Source: Bog-473 sp963737745
GTDB taxonomy: Bacteria; Actinomycetota; Acidimicrobiia; Acidimicrobiales; RAAP-2
Assembly: GCA_963737745.1 (NCBI GenBank)
Contig: CAVTTR010000002.1
Location: 1 to 64,000 of the forward strand
Reading direction: 5' to 3'
Length of the DNA stretch: 64,000 bases
This document shows, in pieces, positions 1-8,548 of the stretch. The position numbers and the translations under genes were made by a program. The notes under the pieces are model-generated. The model was not told where the DNA came from and ran no database searches. It saw only the letters and a list, made by a program, of their open reading frames with translations. How positions within the stretch are numbered: position 1 is the stretch's first letter; each line of letters begins with the position of its first letter.

Positions 1-8
1 GAGTTCAG

Positions 9-1280
9 GACATAGGACACCGCCTCTGGGCATGTGTCAAGACATAGGACACCACCAGTGAAGGGGTGCTCCTGTGGACATGGGCAGGTTCCTGATCGAG
101 ACGCATCTGCGGACCGGGCGGCCGATCAAGGAGTTGGCGGCGGCCCACGAGGTGAGTGCCCGCTGGCTCTTCAAGCTGCTGCGCCGCTACCGCCTCGAAG
201 GACCCGCCGGCCTCGGCCCACGGTCCCGGCGGCCGCATCGGTCCCCGACCCGCATCGCCGATGTCTACGAGGACGAGATCGTGGCCCTGCACAAGGCGCT
301 GGCCGACGACGGACTCGATGCCGGTGCGGCCACGATCCACTTCCACCTGGCGCAGCGCTACCAGACCGCCTCCGTCGATCTCGACGATCTTCCGGGTCCT
401 CAAGTCCCGGGGGTTCGTCGCCCTCTAACCCCAGAAGCGTCCGAAGAGCTCGTTCAAGACGTTCGTGGCCGACCTGCCGAACGAGACCTGGCAGGCCGAC
501 ATGACCCACGTCGAGTTCGGGGGCGGACAGGTCTACGAGGTGCTCAACATGATCGACGACCACTCGAGGCTGTGCGTGGCCTCTCGAGCCATGAAGGTGG
601 TCAAGGCCAACGACGTCGTCCGGGTCCTGCACAAAGCGGCCGAGACCAGGGGATACCCGGCCTCCTTCCTCACCGACAACGGGCTCATCTTCACCACCGG
701 ACGCCACCACCACGTGGCCGGGGTGACCGAACAAGAGCTGTTCGCCCTCGGCATCGAGGCCAAGCACTCTCGGCCCTACCACCCCCAGACCTGCGGAAAG
801 GTCGAGCGCTTCCACCAGACCATGAAGAAGTTCTTGGCCATGCAGGACATCAACAGCCCCAAGCAACTCCAGCGCCAGCTCGATCGCTTCGTCGACTACT
901 ACAACGAGGAGCGACCGCACCGGGGCATCGGACGCAAGACACCGGCCGCGGTGTACAACGCACGGGAGAAGGCTGTGCCCTCTCCGTCATTCGTCAAGGT
1001 GGGCGAGCGACGGCTGCGCTTTGACCGGGTGGACAGAGCCGGCCGGATCACGCTGCGTCACCGGGGGCGGCTGCACCACATCGGGATCGGGAACGCCTAC
1101 GCCGGCTGGCGCGTCGCCATGCTCATCGACGGCCTCGACATCGAGATCGTGGGATTCGACGGCTCACCGCTGCGCCGCCTGGTCCTCGATCCGACCAAGG
1201 ACTACCAGCGGATTCCCTGAGCCATGGCCCAGGTCTACGCTTGTCCCAGACGTCGGTGCTCGATGTCTTGAGACATCACA
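9..1280 (+). mobile_element. IS481-family insertion sequence, degenerate
   Basis: A transposase of the IS481 type fills 74-1220. The motif gacataggacacc occurs twice at the left edge (9-21 and 41-53, 32 bases apart). The left sequence TCAAGACAT (37-45) has its inverted partner ATGTCTTGA at 1263-1271, so the ends lie roughly at 34-53 and 1255-1280. The window starts next to the left end, so the exact outer boundary and any target duplication cannot be fixed. The element is probably immobile because its transposase is broken. Confidence 0.6.
74..1220 (+). pseudogene. IS481-family transposase, frameshifted
   Basis: The DDE transposase would cut and join the element ends. The N-terminal part (GTG start at 74) carries a helix-turn-helix (EVSARWLFKLLRRYR). 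The frame shifts near 370: the expected PSISTIFRVLKSRG segment is in another frame. That frame then meets a TAA at 426-428 before continuing unbroken to 1220. The catalytic core is in the second part: D in WQADMTHVE, D in FLTDNG and E in GKVERFHQ, followed by the family's YNEERPHRG motif. With two lesions it would not make an active enzyme as read. The family is certain from the core; whether the lesions are real or sequencing errors is open. Confidence 0.75.
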
Positions 1281-1603
1281 TTGCGCCTCCAACGTCACCT
1301 TCGGCACATGCCCCCGACACGCCTCGACGGACCAGCCCTATAGGCCGGCGAGATATTTCGAAACAGACACCGTGCCATCGAAGTAGTTCGCATGGGTCAA
1401 CTTGACGGTCTCGAATGAATCGGAGCCGATCAGGACAATCTCGCTCGACTTCTGGCCCTGCAATTCTCGTTCCTTCGCGGCGTAGGCCGCCACGGCTGAG
1501 TCGCCTTTCGCGTCATTTCGCGTCCTCAGGGCCTTTGTTGACGCGTGTTTTACCCATGGATTCCTTGGTCACAGCGTTATTACCTTGTTTTTTGGTTGGT
1601 GAG
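1281..1603. other. Gene-free interval after the IS
   Basis: No ORF here resembles a protein and I see no RNA gene. It separates the IS right end from the 3' end of tmRNA. Only the tmRNA transcription terminator would be expected here, and I find no clear hairpin with a U-run. Confidence 0.4.
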
Positions 1604-1950
1604 TGGAGGTGGCGGGAATCGAACCCGCGTCCTCCGGAGTTTCAATAGGCCTTCTCCGAGCGCAGCCGGCATTGGATTGTCGGGGGCGGCATCACTGCCG
1701 GCGGTTGTGCCGCCCCGTAGCCAACGAAGATTTCCTCAGCGTTCAGTTGGTGTGAGCCGCTGAGTAAGCCCTACTTGATGGCGTCCACATTCCGATCCAT
1801 AGGGCTGAGACCGGGTGAACGTCGCTACCTAAGCAGCGAGCGCGAGCTGAGGCTCGGCGTTTGTTTTTGGTTCCGGCTCTTTAACGTGGTTCCGGAGACC
1901 ACGGCTCGCTTCTCCTATTTCGACGACCGGAGTCGAAGCCAATCACCCCC
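1604..1950 (-). ncRNA. ssrA: tmRNA
   Basis: Transfer-messenger RNA rescues stalled ribosomes with SmpB. The 5' end GGGGGTG (from 1950 downwards) pairs with CACCTCC near 1605-1611, and a T-arm GGTTCGATTCC precedes it, giving the tRNA-like domain. CCA is not encoded. The tag reading frame follows GTTAAA, the same context as in Bacillus tmRNA. It runs from GAG (1877-1879) to TAG (1829-1831) and encodes EPEPKTNAEPQLALAA, preceded by the charged alanine. The LALAA end is the usual protease-recognised degron. It lies just downstream of smpB on the same strand. Confidence 0.95.
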
Positions 1951-2019
1951 ATGTATGGGTTTCTCCAGCTGACCCGGTGGTCAGCCGGTCCAGTCTACGG
2001 CGCTTCTTCCTTCTCCGAT

Positions 2020-2544
2020 TCAGGCCCCGCCCCACCGGTTGATCTCCTTGGTGGCCCGGGCCGCCTCTCGCTCGGCGTCGCGGGACATGATCAGATTGCG
2101 CTTGTCGTAGAGCCGGCGGCCCTTGGCCAGGGCAATCTGTACCTTGGCTCGACCGTCCTTGAAGTACAGGGAGACCGGTATCAGGGTCAGGGACTGTTGC
2201 TGGGTCTTGCCTAAGAGCTCGTCGATCTGGTCCCGGTGGAGCAGCAATTTGCGCTTGCGATCGGGGTCGTGGGCCCCGAAACCGGTGGCGAACTGCCACG
2301 GCGGGATATGCATCTGGAAGAGCCACATCTCGCCATCGTCGACCCGTGCGTAGGCCTCGCTGAGCTGCGCCTTTCCCTCGCGCAACGACTTCACTTCGGA
2401 GCCCTGCAGCACGATGCCCGCCTCGAGGGTCTCGATGAACTCGTACTCGCGCCGGGCGCGGCGATTGGTGGCGACCGTGCGGTCGCTCCCTCGCTCGTCG
2501 CGGGCGGCCGCCCGCTTGGCGATCTGCTTCTTCGCCCTGGCCAT
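2020..2544 (-). CDS. smpB: SsrA-binding protein SmpB
   Basis: SmpB binds the tRNA-like domain of tmRNA and delivers it to stalled ribosomes. The protein shows the family core NRRARREYEF, GIVLQGSEVKSLREG, LTLIPVSLYF and the lysine-rich AKGRRLYDKR segment. I chose the ATG at 2544 (MARAKKQ), giving about 174 residues, because the residues before it (MSGYPRPP) are not conserved in the family; no good Shine-Dalgarno is visible. Its 5' end lies 25 bases from the divergent mec start, so the two share a very short promoter region. tmRNA follows about 70 bases downstream. Confidence 0.93.
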   Translation of the reverse strand: MARAKKQIAKRAAARDERGSDRTVATNRRARREYEFIETLEAGIVLQGSEVKSLREGKAQLSEAYARVDDGEMWLFQMHIPPWQFATGFGAHDPDRKRKLLLHRDQIDELLGKTQQQSLTLIPVSLYFKDGRAKVQIALAKGRRLYDKRNLIMSRDAEREAARATKEINRWGGA

Positions 2545-2569
2545 AGGAGGTCGAGGGTACCCTGACATC

Positions 2570-3052
2570 GTGCTGCGCCTGTCCCGGGAGATCTACATGG
2601 AGATGGTCGGGCACTGCCTCAGCGGTCTGCCCGACGAGGCGTGTGGCCTCCTGGTGGGGACGTACGGAGGGGACGAGGCCGCCCATATCTTCCCGACGCA
2701 GAATGCGGCGGCATCGGCCCTGATCTACGAGATCGACCCCAAGGAAATGCTCGGGGTGGACCGTGCCGCCCAGGCTCTCGGTGCCGACATCATGGGCGTC
2801 TTCCACTCGCACACCCACACGGATGCCTACCCATCGCCGACCGACGTGGCCCAGGCGCTCGATCCGGGCTGGCACTACGTGCTGGTTTCGCTGCGTGACA
2901 CCCATCCGGTTGTCCGCAGTTACTCCATCGTGGATGGCGTCATCACCGAGGAGCCGGTGGAGGTGCCCGGTCTCGACGTCGATCTCGACGACGGAACGAG
3001 TGAGCCAGAGACGTTGCGTGGGATCGCTCCCAGGGTCCAGCTAGAATCCTAA
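2570..3052 (+). CDS. mec: JAMM metalloprotease Mec
   Basis: This zinc protease of the M67/JAMM family would cut the newly made cysteine from the C-terminus of the CysO carrier. The full JAMM signature HSHTHTDAYPSPTD (HxH-x7-S-x2-D) is present, with an upstream acidic residue in LPDEACGLLVG. I chose GTG 2570, giving about 160 residues; an AGGAGG lies at 2545-2550, rather far upstream. The order mec-cysO-cysM is the same as in Mycobacterium tuberculosis, where the three genes form the O-phosphoserine/CysO pathway. The role is inferred from that synteny. Confidence 0.88.
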   Translation: MLRLSREIYMEMVGHCLSGLPDEACGLLVGTYGGDEAAHIFPTQNAAASALIYEIDPKEMLGVDRAAQALGADIMGVFHSHTHTDAYPSPTDVAQALDPGWHYVLVSLRDTHPVVRSYSIVDGVITEEPVEVPGLDVDLDDGTSEPETLRGIAPRVQLES

Positions 3053-3117
3053 CTAGATCAGTCAACAATCACCTGACCTGCCTCTTTAGATGGTGATGCC
3101 CAAAACGAGGAGGCCCG

Positions 3118-3393
3118 ATGGCCGTCGAAGTTCGCTTACCCACTGTCTTGCGCAACGCCGCGGGCGGGGCATCGGTCGTAAGCCTTGACGGCGCCACCAT
3201 CGGTGAGGTCCTGGCCAAGCTGGTGGCCGAGTATCCCGGCATGTCGGGCCAGGTGGTGCAGGAGGACGGGTCGCTGCACAAGTTCGTCAACATCTACCTG
3301 GACGACGATGACGTGCGCTATCTCGACGGCGTGAACACCCCCGTCCCCGAGGGGGCCGAGATCTCCATCCTTCCGGCCGTGGCCGGAGGCTGA
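3118..3393 (+). CDS. cysO: Sulfur carrier protein CysO (ThiS/MoaD fold)
   Basis: A 91-residue ubiquitin-like protein ending in Gly-Gly (AVAGG), the residues that are converted to a thiocarboxylate. The body matches the ThiS/MoaD family (TIGEVLAKLVAEYPG; NIYLDDDDVRYLDG; PEGAEISILPAVAGG). A strong GAGGAGG site lies just upstream of the ATG. In actinobacteria CysO donates sulfur to O-phosphoserine on CysM, and Mec then releases cysteine. The thiocarboxylating enzyme (MoeZ) is not in this window. Confidence 0.92.
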   Translation: MAVEVRLPTVLRNAAGGASVVSLDGATIGEVLAKLVAEYPGMSGQVVQEDGSLHKFVNIYLDDDDVRYLDGVNTPVPEGAEISILPAVAGG

Positions 3394-3409
3394 ACAACGT
3401 CATGCCGTC

Positions 3410-4378
3410 ATGACGTTGTACCCCTCCGTGCTCGGGCTCATCGGGAACACGCCCCTGGTGGACATCAGCTCGCTGAGCCCGAATCCCTCGGCGCGCTTGT
3501 TCATCAAACTAGAGGGACAGAATCCCGGGGGCTCGGTCAAGGACCGGGTGGCCCTGTCGTTGGTCGAACAGGCCGAGCGGGACGGCCTTCTCGTACCCGG
3601 CAAGCCGGACCAGATCCTGATGGAACCATCTTCGGGCAACACCGGCATCGGGCTGGCTCTGGTCTGCCGGGTCAAGGGGTACCACCTCAAAGTCGTGATG
3701 CCGACCAACGTCTCCATCGAGCGCCGCCAGCTGCTGGAACTGTGGGGGGCCGAGATCATCGAGTCTCCCGGCTCCGAGGGATCCAACGGTGCGGTCCGCA
3801 TGGCGCAGCGCCTGGCGGGAGAGCATCCCGAGTGGGTCTTCCTCTACCAGTACGGCAATCCGGCCAACCCGCGAGCGCACTACGCGAGCACCGGTCCTGA
3901 GATCTTCCGCGACTGCCCCGGCGTCACCCACTTCGTGGCCGGCCTCGGCACCTCGGGGACGCTGTTGGGGGTGGGTCGCTTCCTGCGCGAGAAGCTGGGC
4001 GACGCCGTCCAGATCTGGGCCGTCGAGCCCCCGTCGGGCGAGGTGGTCGACGGCCTGCGCAACCTCGATGACGGCTACATCCCACCGATCTTCGAAGAAC
4101 TGGGTGGTGCCGAGCTCTTGGATCGCAAGACCGTGGTCCGTCCCCGGGAATCGATCGAGTGGACGCGGCGACTGACGGACGTGGGGATATTCGCTGGCAT
4201 ATCTACTGGGGCGGCCGTTGCCGGAGCGATCAAGTGCGCCGCCTCGCTCGCTCCGGGCGTCGAGGCATCGATCGTGGTCGTCTCGGCCGACGGCGGCTGG
4301 AAGTACCTCTCGACCGGGGCCTGGACCGACGACCTCGACGAGGTGACCGAGCGGGCCAAGTCGATCATTTACTTCTAG
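3410..4378 (+). CDS. cysM: CysO-dependent cysteine synthase CysM
   Basis: PLP enzyme of the beta-replacement (cysteine synthase) family, 322 residues. The Schiff-base lysine is K44 in NPGGSVKDR, the substrate loop is SSGNTGIGLA, and the phosphate-binding loop is GLGTSGT. It starts 16 bases after cysO, so it is almost certainly co-transcribed. The mec-cysO-cysM order points to the CysO-thiocarboxylate/O-phosphoserine route rather than free sulfide with O-acetylserine. The general family is certain; the acceptor specificity is inferred from synteny. Confidence 0.92.
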   Translation: MTLYPSVLGLIGNTPLVDISSLSPNPSARLFIKLEGQNPGGSVKDRVALSLVEQAERDGLLVPGKPDQILMEPSSGNTGIGLALVCRVKGYHLKVVMPTNVSIERRQLLELWGAEIIESPGSEGSNGAVRMAQRLAGEHPEWVFLYQYGNPANPRAHYASTGPEIFRDCPGVTHFVAGLGTSGTLLGVGRFLREKLGDAVQIWAVEPPSGEVVDGLRNLDDGYIPPIFEELGGAELLDRKTVVRPRESIEWTRRLTDVGIFAGISTGAAVAGAIKCAASLAPGVEASIVVVSADGGWKYLSTGAWTDDLDEVTERAKSIIYF

Positions 4379-4410
4379 GCCTTTCCTTTCGGCCGGTCAT
4401 TCTCCGCGCT

Positions 4411-4858
4411 TCAAACGCTGCTGGATGCGTCTTGGCGATGCAGTGGGAAGCCGATGCGCTCGGCGATCCACTCGGCCAGGTCTTCGATCACCTCGTCGCT
4501 GATCGGGGAGGCGGCCAGGCCGAGGAAGACGTCTGGCGGTGGCCTCACCGTCCTCGTCGCTCGGCGGCGGTGACCAGTGGAATCCGTTGCGCGTGCAGAA
4601 CTCGACGGTGGCCACCAGCGCCACCTGGACGTTGCCGTCCCGCAGCGGGTGGTTCTTGACGAGATGCGCGCCCAGCACCGCCGCCTTCGTCGGGAACTCC
4701 GGGTAGAACTCCTCGCCCACGAAGCGGGCCTGCGGGGCGTGGAGGGCCGAGTCGGCCAGGTTGAGGCTGGAGTCCTGGGCGATCTCCTTGGCCGGCGTCT
4801 GCAGGACGGCCTCGGCGATCAACAAGAAGTCGGCCAGCTCGAGATAGTCGATGCTCAC
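4411..4858 (-). CDS. Doc-type toxin (Fic/Doc fold), frameshifted
   Basis: Doc toxins modify translation factors with a Fic-like active site. The protein starts at GTG 4858 (VSIDYLELADFLLIAE) and contains the Fic-like motif NHPLRDGNVQVAL. Near 4530 the frame breaks; the adjacent frame continues with FLGLAASPISDEVIEDL and AEWIAERIGFPL and ends in TGA at 4411-4413. One base change restores about 149 residues. The start overlaps the stop of the upstream small gene (GTGA), the usual arrangement for an antitoxin-toxin pair. Confidence 0.75.
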
Positions 4859-5038
4859 GTGCCCAATCGCTCCAGGGCCTTGTGGTTCTGCTGGATGGCG
4901 TCGCGCAGCCGCAGGAAGAACTGCTGATCGGTCCGGCGCCGCCGGACCTGTGCCGTCAGGCTGGGGCGCCGGTCGCTGCCGGCGCGCCGGGTCCGAGCCT
5001 CGGTGCGTCTGACAGCCTCCCTCCTCGTGCTCGTTCAT
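4855..5038 (-). CDS. Putative antitoxin partner of Doc, frame uncertain
   Basis: A small basic protein whose C-terminal part (TDQQFFLRLRDAIQQNHKAL) is in frame with a TGA overlapping the toxin start. The only plausible ATG (5036-5038, MNEHEEGG) is in another frame, so one indel near 5010 is needed. I do not recognise a named antitoxin family. The call rests on size, the four-base overlap and position ahead of doc. Confidence 0.4.
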
Positions 5039-5047
5039 GGGGCGATT

Positions 5048-5828
5048 TTAGGAGGACGCCACACGTCTCCCTCCAGCAGGGTGACGGGATCGGTCGTTGG
5101 TCGGCAGCGCCGCCAGGTCGACCAGGTGTTCATGCATCACGAGGGCCGAGATACGCGGCATCGAACGCATCTTCGGATCCGACCATGGAGGTGGTGAACG
5201 CTCGGGGAGCGACCCACGGCGACTGCCTGGTCCAGGTAGCGCGCACGCTGCGCCGGGTTGCTCTTGTGCACGGGCCCGGTGAACAGCCGCGGGTAGATCT
5301 CGAGCACGGTCCAAGGGGAGGCGCGGTCGAAGGGCCAGATGCTGAACCCGGCCGCCCGGAGGTGGCGCAGGTGGGGCATGCCCCGGATGGATCCGGTGCC
5401 CACGGCGCCGGCTCCGCCGATCTGGAACGTGCTCTTGGCCGAGATGCCGCCCACCGACGAGGGAGCGCTCGGCGCGGCGAAGGTGCTCCGGGAGAACGGG
5501 CCGCGGCCGGCCGGGTCGGCCCCAGAAGGGCGGGGCGCAGTCCGACAGCCAGGTCTCGCCCTCGCGCTCGGCCCGTTGCCACAGCGTCGTCGACCGTGGC
5601 GCAGGCCTGCCGCGCAGGAACCACGAGCGGAAACGAGAACGAGAAGTCCAGTCCGACGACCAGGCCGTCCGGCGTCTGTGCGCGCAGGGCCACAAGGTCA
5701 TCGACCACCTGCGGGCGGGTGCGGCCGTTGCGCAGGGTCACGAGCTCCCCGTCGACGACGTGGGCCAACCAGATCCGTGTCGATGCGCCCTGGGCCGCAC
5801 CGGACCAGTCGACGGCGACGACCTCCAT
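5048..5828 (-). CDS. DUF429-like protein, several frameshifts
   Basis: The start MEVVAVDWSGA followed by GLVVGLDFSFSFP is characteristic of DUF429 proteins, which have an RNase-H-like fold and no settled function. Matching segments then appear in turn in all three frames: FWGRPGRPRP, then FSIWPFDRASPWTVLEIYPR and LFTGPVHKSN, then GSEDAFDAA, then ALVMHEHLVDLAALP up to 5048. At least three single-base changes are needed to restore one protein of about 255 residues. The order of the pieces is right, so this is one gene. Confidence 0.6.
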
Positions 5829-5848
5829 CGCGACCGCGAGCCGCGTCG

Positions 5849-6389
5849 TCAGCCGGCGGCGAGTGCGCCGAGCTTGGTGACCGTGTTCCAATTCCGGGTC
5901 GTGCTCACGACGCCCAGCCGGCGTTCCAACATGGCGCCGTTGAGCTTGGAGTTGCCGTAGCCATCCGGCGTGTGGACGTAGACCTCCTGGCCGATGATGA
6001 CCAGTTCGTCGCGTCCGCTCGCCGGTGGGCTGAAGGCGGCCAGTTGCTCCTTGCTCGGCTTCTCGGCGAGAAAGGTCACGTGGTGCCGGGCCGGGTCGGC
6101 ACCCTGGGCTCGGAAAGGGGCTGGTGGCCAGCACCTGCGTCAGTTCGGCGACGGTGCGCAGGATCACCGCCGGCGAGCTCCCGAAGTCCTGCTCCAGTTG
6201 GTCCTCGATGCCGGCGATCACCGTCGGAGCGCTCTTGCTCGGCGAGCGGAAGAAGACGTTGCCGGTCTGGATGTAGGTCGAGACGTCGGTATGCCCGAGC
6301 GCGCGGAAGCTCTGCTCGAGGTCGGCCATGGCGAGGCGCCCATGGCCGGCCACGTTGACGCTTCGGAGCAGGGCGACGTAGTGCGGCAT
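5849..6389 (-). CDS. DUF1697 family protein, one frameshift
   Basis: The start MPHYVALLRSVNVAGHGRLA and the segments LGHTDVSTYIQTGNVFF and YGNSKLNGAMLERRLG are diagnostic for DUF1697, a family of about 180 residues with unknown function. The frame changes near 6100 and resumes as MTFLAEKPSKEQLAAF, ending at 5849. I placed the start at 6389 where the family N-terminus begins. It is divergent from the VOC gene at 6459, with 69 bases between them. Confidence 0.75.
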
Positions 6390-6458
6390 GACGAGTTCGA
6401 TCATAGGAACCCCGATGAACCGACAGCCCAGGGTCGAGGGCCTGCCTAGTGTGGAGAG

Positions 6459-6982
6459 GTGCAGCCGATCCTCCACCTGTCCCTTCCGGTGCGCGACCTG
6501 GACGAGGCCCGGCGGTTCTATGTGGACACACTGGGTGCGCGGCCGCCCGGGCCCGACCCGGGTATCAGGACGTCTGGTTCTACGGCATGCAGATCACGTT
6601 GCACGAGCGGCCCGACGAGGCGGCAAGGCTCTGCCGTGCGGGCTCGGTCCGTCACTTCGGGGTGACGCTCGAACGGGACGACTTCGACGCCGTCGTGACC
6701 GCGCATCTGGACGACCGGCAGGGTGCATGGGTCGCGCCCGTCTCGACCGACGACGAGGGCAAGCCGACCGAGCAGACCAAGGCGAAGATCGCCGATCCGA
6801 GCGGGAACGTGATCGAGCTGAAGACCTACGCCGACGTGGCAGTTCGCACTCGAGACTGGTGCTCGAAGGTCAGGCCCGAGCCCTTGACCACCGCGGCTGA
6901 ATCGAGCGATCCGGGGCCATCGGGTCGCCGCCCAGAAGGCAGTGGAGCTCCCGGGGCGCACGCTGACGGTGCTCGGGTGTGA
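6459..6982 (+). CDS. VOC/glyoxalase-fold protein, frameshifted
   Basis: A single-domain vicinal-oxygen-chelate protein. The N-terminus LHLSLPVRDLDEARRFYVDT (GTG 6459) is followed after a frame change near 6555 by QDVWFYGMQITLHERP, RHFGVTLERDDFDAV and KIADPSGNVIELKTY. The ending DPSGNVIELK is typical of the family. The true stop is uncertain: the present frame runs to 6982, overlapping the next gene, but a TGA in the neighbouring frame at 6885-6887 would fit the family length better. Substrate unknown. Confidence 0.7.
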
Positions 6983-7706
6983 CGGGAGCTGGCCCGGCCC
7001 GGGCGGCGCCGGAAGCGGGTACCTCGTCAGGCCGGCGGAACGTCGATCCTGCTCGATGCCGGTCCCGGCACCTTCGCCCAGCTCCAGCGTCACGTCGATC
7101 CCGGGCGACATCGATGCCGTCGTCTTGACCCATGCCCATCCGGACCACTGGACGGACTTCGAGTCGTTCGCCACCTGGGCCGGGTACGGCCCGCGGCCAC
7201 GAGCGGTTCACCGGGTCAGCCGAGGGCCACCCGCTCATCGGTGTACGCCCCGCCGGGCTTGCGGGAGCGGTCCCACTACCGCGCCGCGCGCCTGGATCGA
7301 TTGGCGAGAGCTGGCGCCGAATCCGACCACCTCGCGCTCGGCGAGCTGCGAGCTCCGCATCGAGGCGACCGACCACGGCATCGCCACCCGGGCCGTCTGC
7401 CTGGCGCACGACGACGCCACCTTGGCCTATTCGGCCGACTCGGGGCCGGGCTGGTCGGTGGAGGAGCTGGGCCGCGGCATCGGGACGTTCCTCTGTGAGG
7501 CCACCTACACCCAGGAGTGCGAGGGGTCGATGCTGCACCTGAGCGGTCGTCAGGCCGGCGCCATGGCGCGCGCGGCCGGGGTCGGTCGTCTGATCCTCAC
7601 GCACCGGTGGCCTACGGTGGCGGCCGACGACGTGCGTCGTGAGGCCGAGCTGGCATTCGGGCGACCGGTGGAGCAGGCGAGCATGGGCGCCGTCTTTGGC
7701 TGGTAG
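6942..7706 (+). CDS. Metallo-beta-lactamase-fold hydrolase, frameshifted
   Basis: The protein has the metal motif THAHPDHWTD, an N-terminal LTVLGCDGSWPGPGGAGSGY as in RNase Z/phosphodiesterase-like members, and a C-terminal LILTHRWP. The stretch between about 7025 and 7100 is in another frame (ILLDAGPGTFAQLQRHVD), and a further shift lies between about 7195 and 7330. It sits directly upstream of rph-rdgB on the same strand, a common actinobacterial arrangement. Start GTG 6942. Confidence 0.72.
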   Translation: MELPGRTLTVLGCDGSWPGPGGAGSGYLVRPAERRSCSMPVPAPSPSSSVTSIPGDIDAVVLTHAHPDHWTDFESFATWAGYGPRPRAVHRVSRGPPAHRCTPRRACGSGPTTAPRAWIDWRELAPNPTTSRSASCELRIEATDHGIATRAVCLAHDDATLAYSADSGPGWSVEELGRGIGTFLCEATYTQECEGSMLHLSGRQAGAMARAAGVGRLILTHRWPTVAADDVRREAELAFGRPVEQASMGAVFGW

Positions 7707-7734
7707 CCATGGCCATCCCGCAACCGAACCCGTG

Positions 7735-8548
7735 GTGACGAGAGGAGTGCGATGTCCGAGAACAGCGAAGCGAACTGAGTCACGAGGGACCGGCGAGGAG
7801 GATCCCCGCACGGCGCGCGGCGACGGGCGGGCCCTCGACGAGCTCCGTCCCGTCAGCTTCGAGCGGGACTACACGGTGATGGCGCCGGGCTCGGTGCTGG
7901 TCTCCTTCGGCCGGACCAAGGTGCTGTGCACGGCCTCGATCGAGGATCGGGTCCCGCCGTGGATGCGGGGGAGCGGCAAGGGCTGGGTCACGGCCGAGTA
8001 TTCGATGCTGCCCGGCTCGACACCCGAACGGGCATCTCGCGAAGCGGCCAAGGGCAAGCAGTCGGGACGGACGCAGGAGATCCAGCGCCTCATCGCGCGC
8101 TCCCTGCGGGCGGTGTGCGACCTCGTCGTGCTCGGCGAGGCGCAGATCACGGTGGACTGCGACGTCCTCCAGGCGGACGGGGGCACGCGGACGGCCTCGA
8201 TCTGCGGCGCCTACGTGGCCCTGCACGACGCGTTCTCCCGTATGCAGCAGGCCGGCACGTTGCGGGAGAACCCGCTGACGGACTCGGTGGCGGCGATCTC
8301 GGTGGGGATCATCGACGGCGTGCCCGATGCTCGACCTTCCCTACGCCGAGGACTCCCGGGCCGAGGTGGACATGAACGTCGTCATGACCGGTGCCGGTCG
8401 CTTCGTCGAGGTGCAGGGGACGGCCGAGGGCATGGCCTTCAGCCGGGGCGAGCTGGACAGCCTGCTCGGGATTGGCCGAGGCGGGCATCAAGGAGCTGTC
8501 GGCCGCCGCAGGCGGCGGTGCTGGCCGACGCCGCCGCCGCCGCGGTGA
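7735..8548 (+). CDS. rph: Ribonuclease PH, frameshifted
   Basis: RNase PH trims tRNA 3' ends with phosphate. The core DGRALDELRPVSFERDY, GSVLVSFGRTKVLCTAS, GKGWVTAEYSMLPGST and ADGGTRTASICGAY is unmistakable. The frame changes at the CCC run at 8323-8325 (then MLDLPYAEDSRAEVDMN) and at the GGG at 8468-8470 (then AEAGIKELSA). Removing one base at each site restores the family sequence. The C-terminus is unclear: see the finding on the junction with rdgB. The start is uncertain; GTG 7735 is the furthest sensible one. Confidence 0.85.

Noticed and set aside
1604..1680. A tRNA T-arm on the minus strand that suggested a tRNA gene.
   Set aside because: It is the 3' domain of tmRNA; the 5' partner and tag frame are 270-340 bases away.
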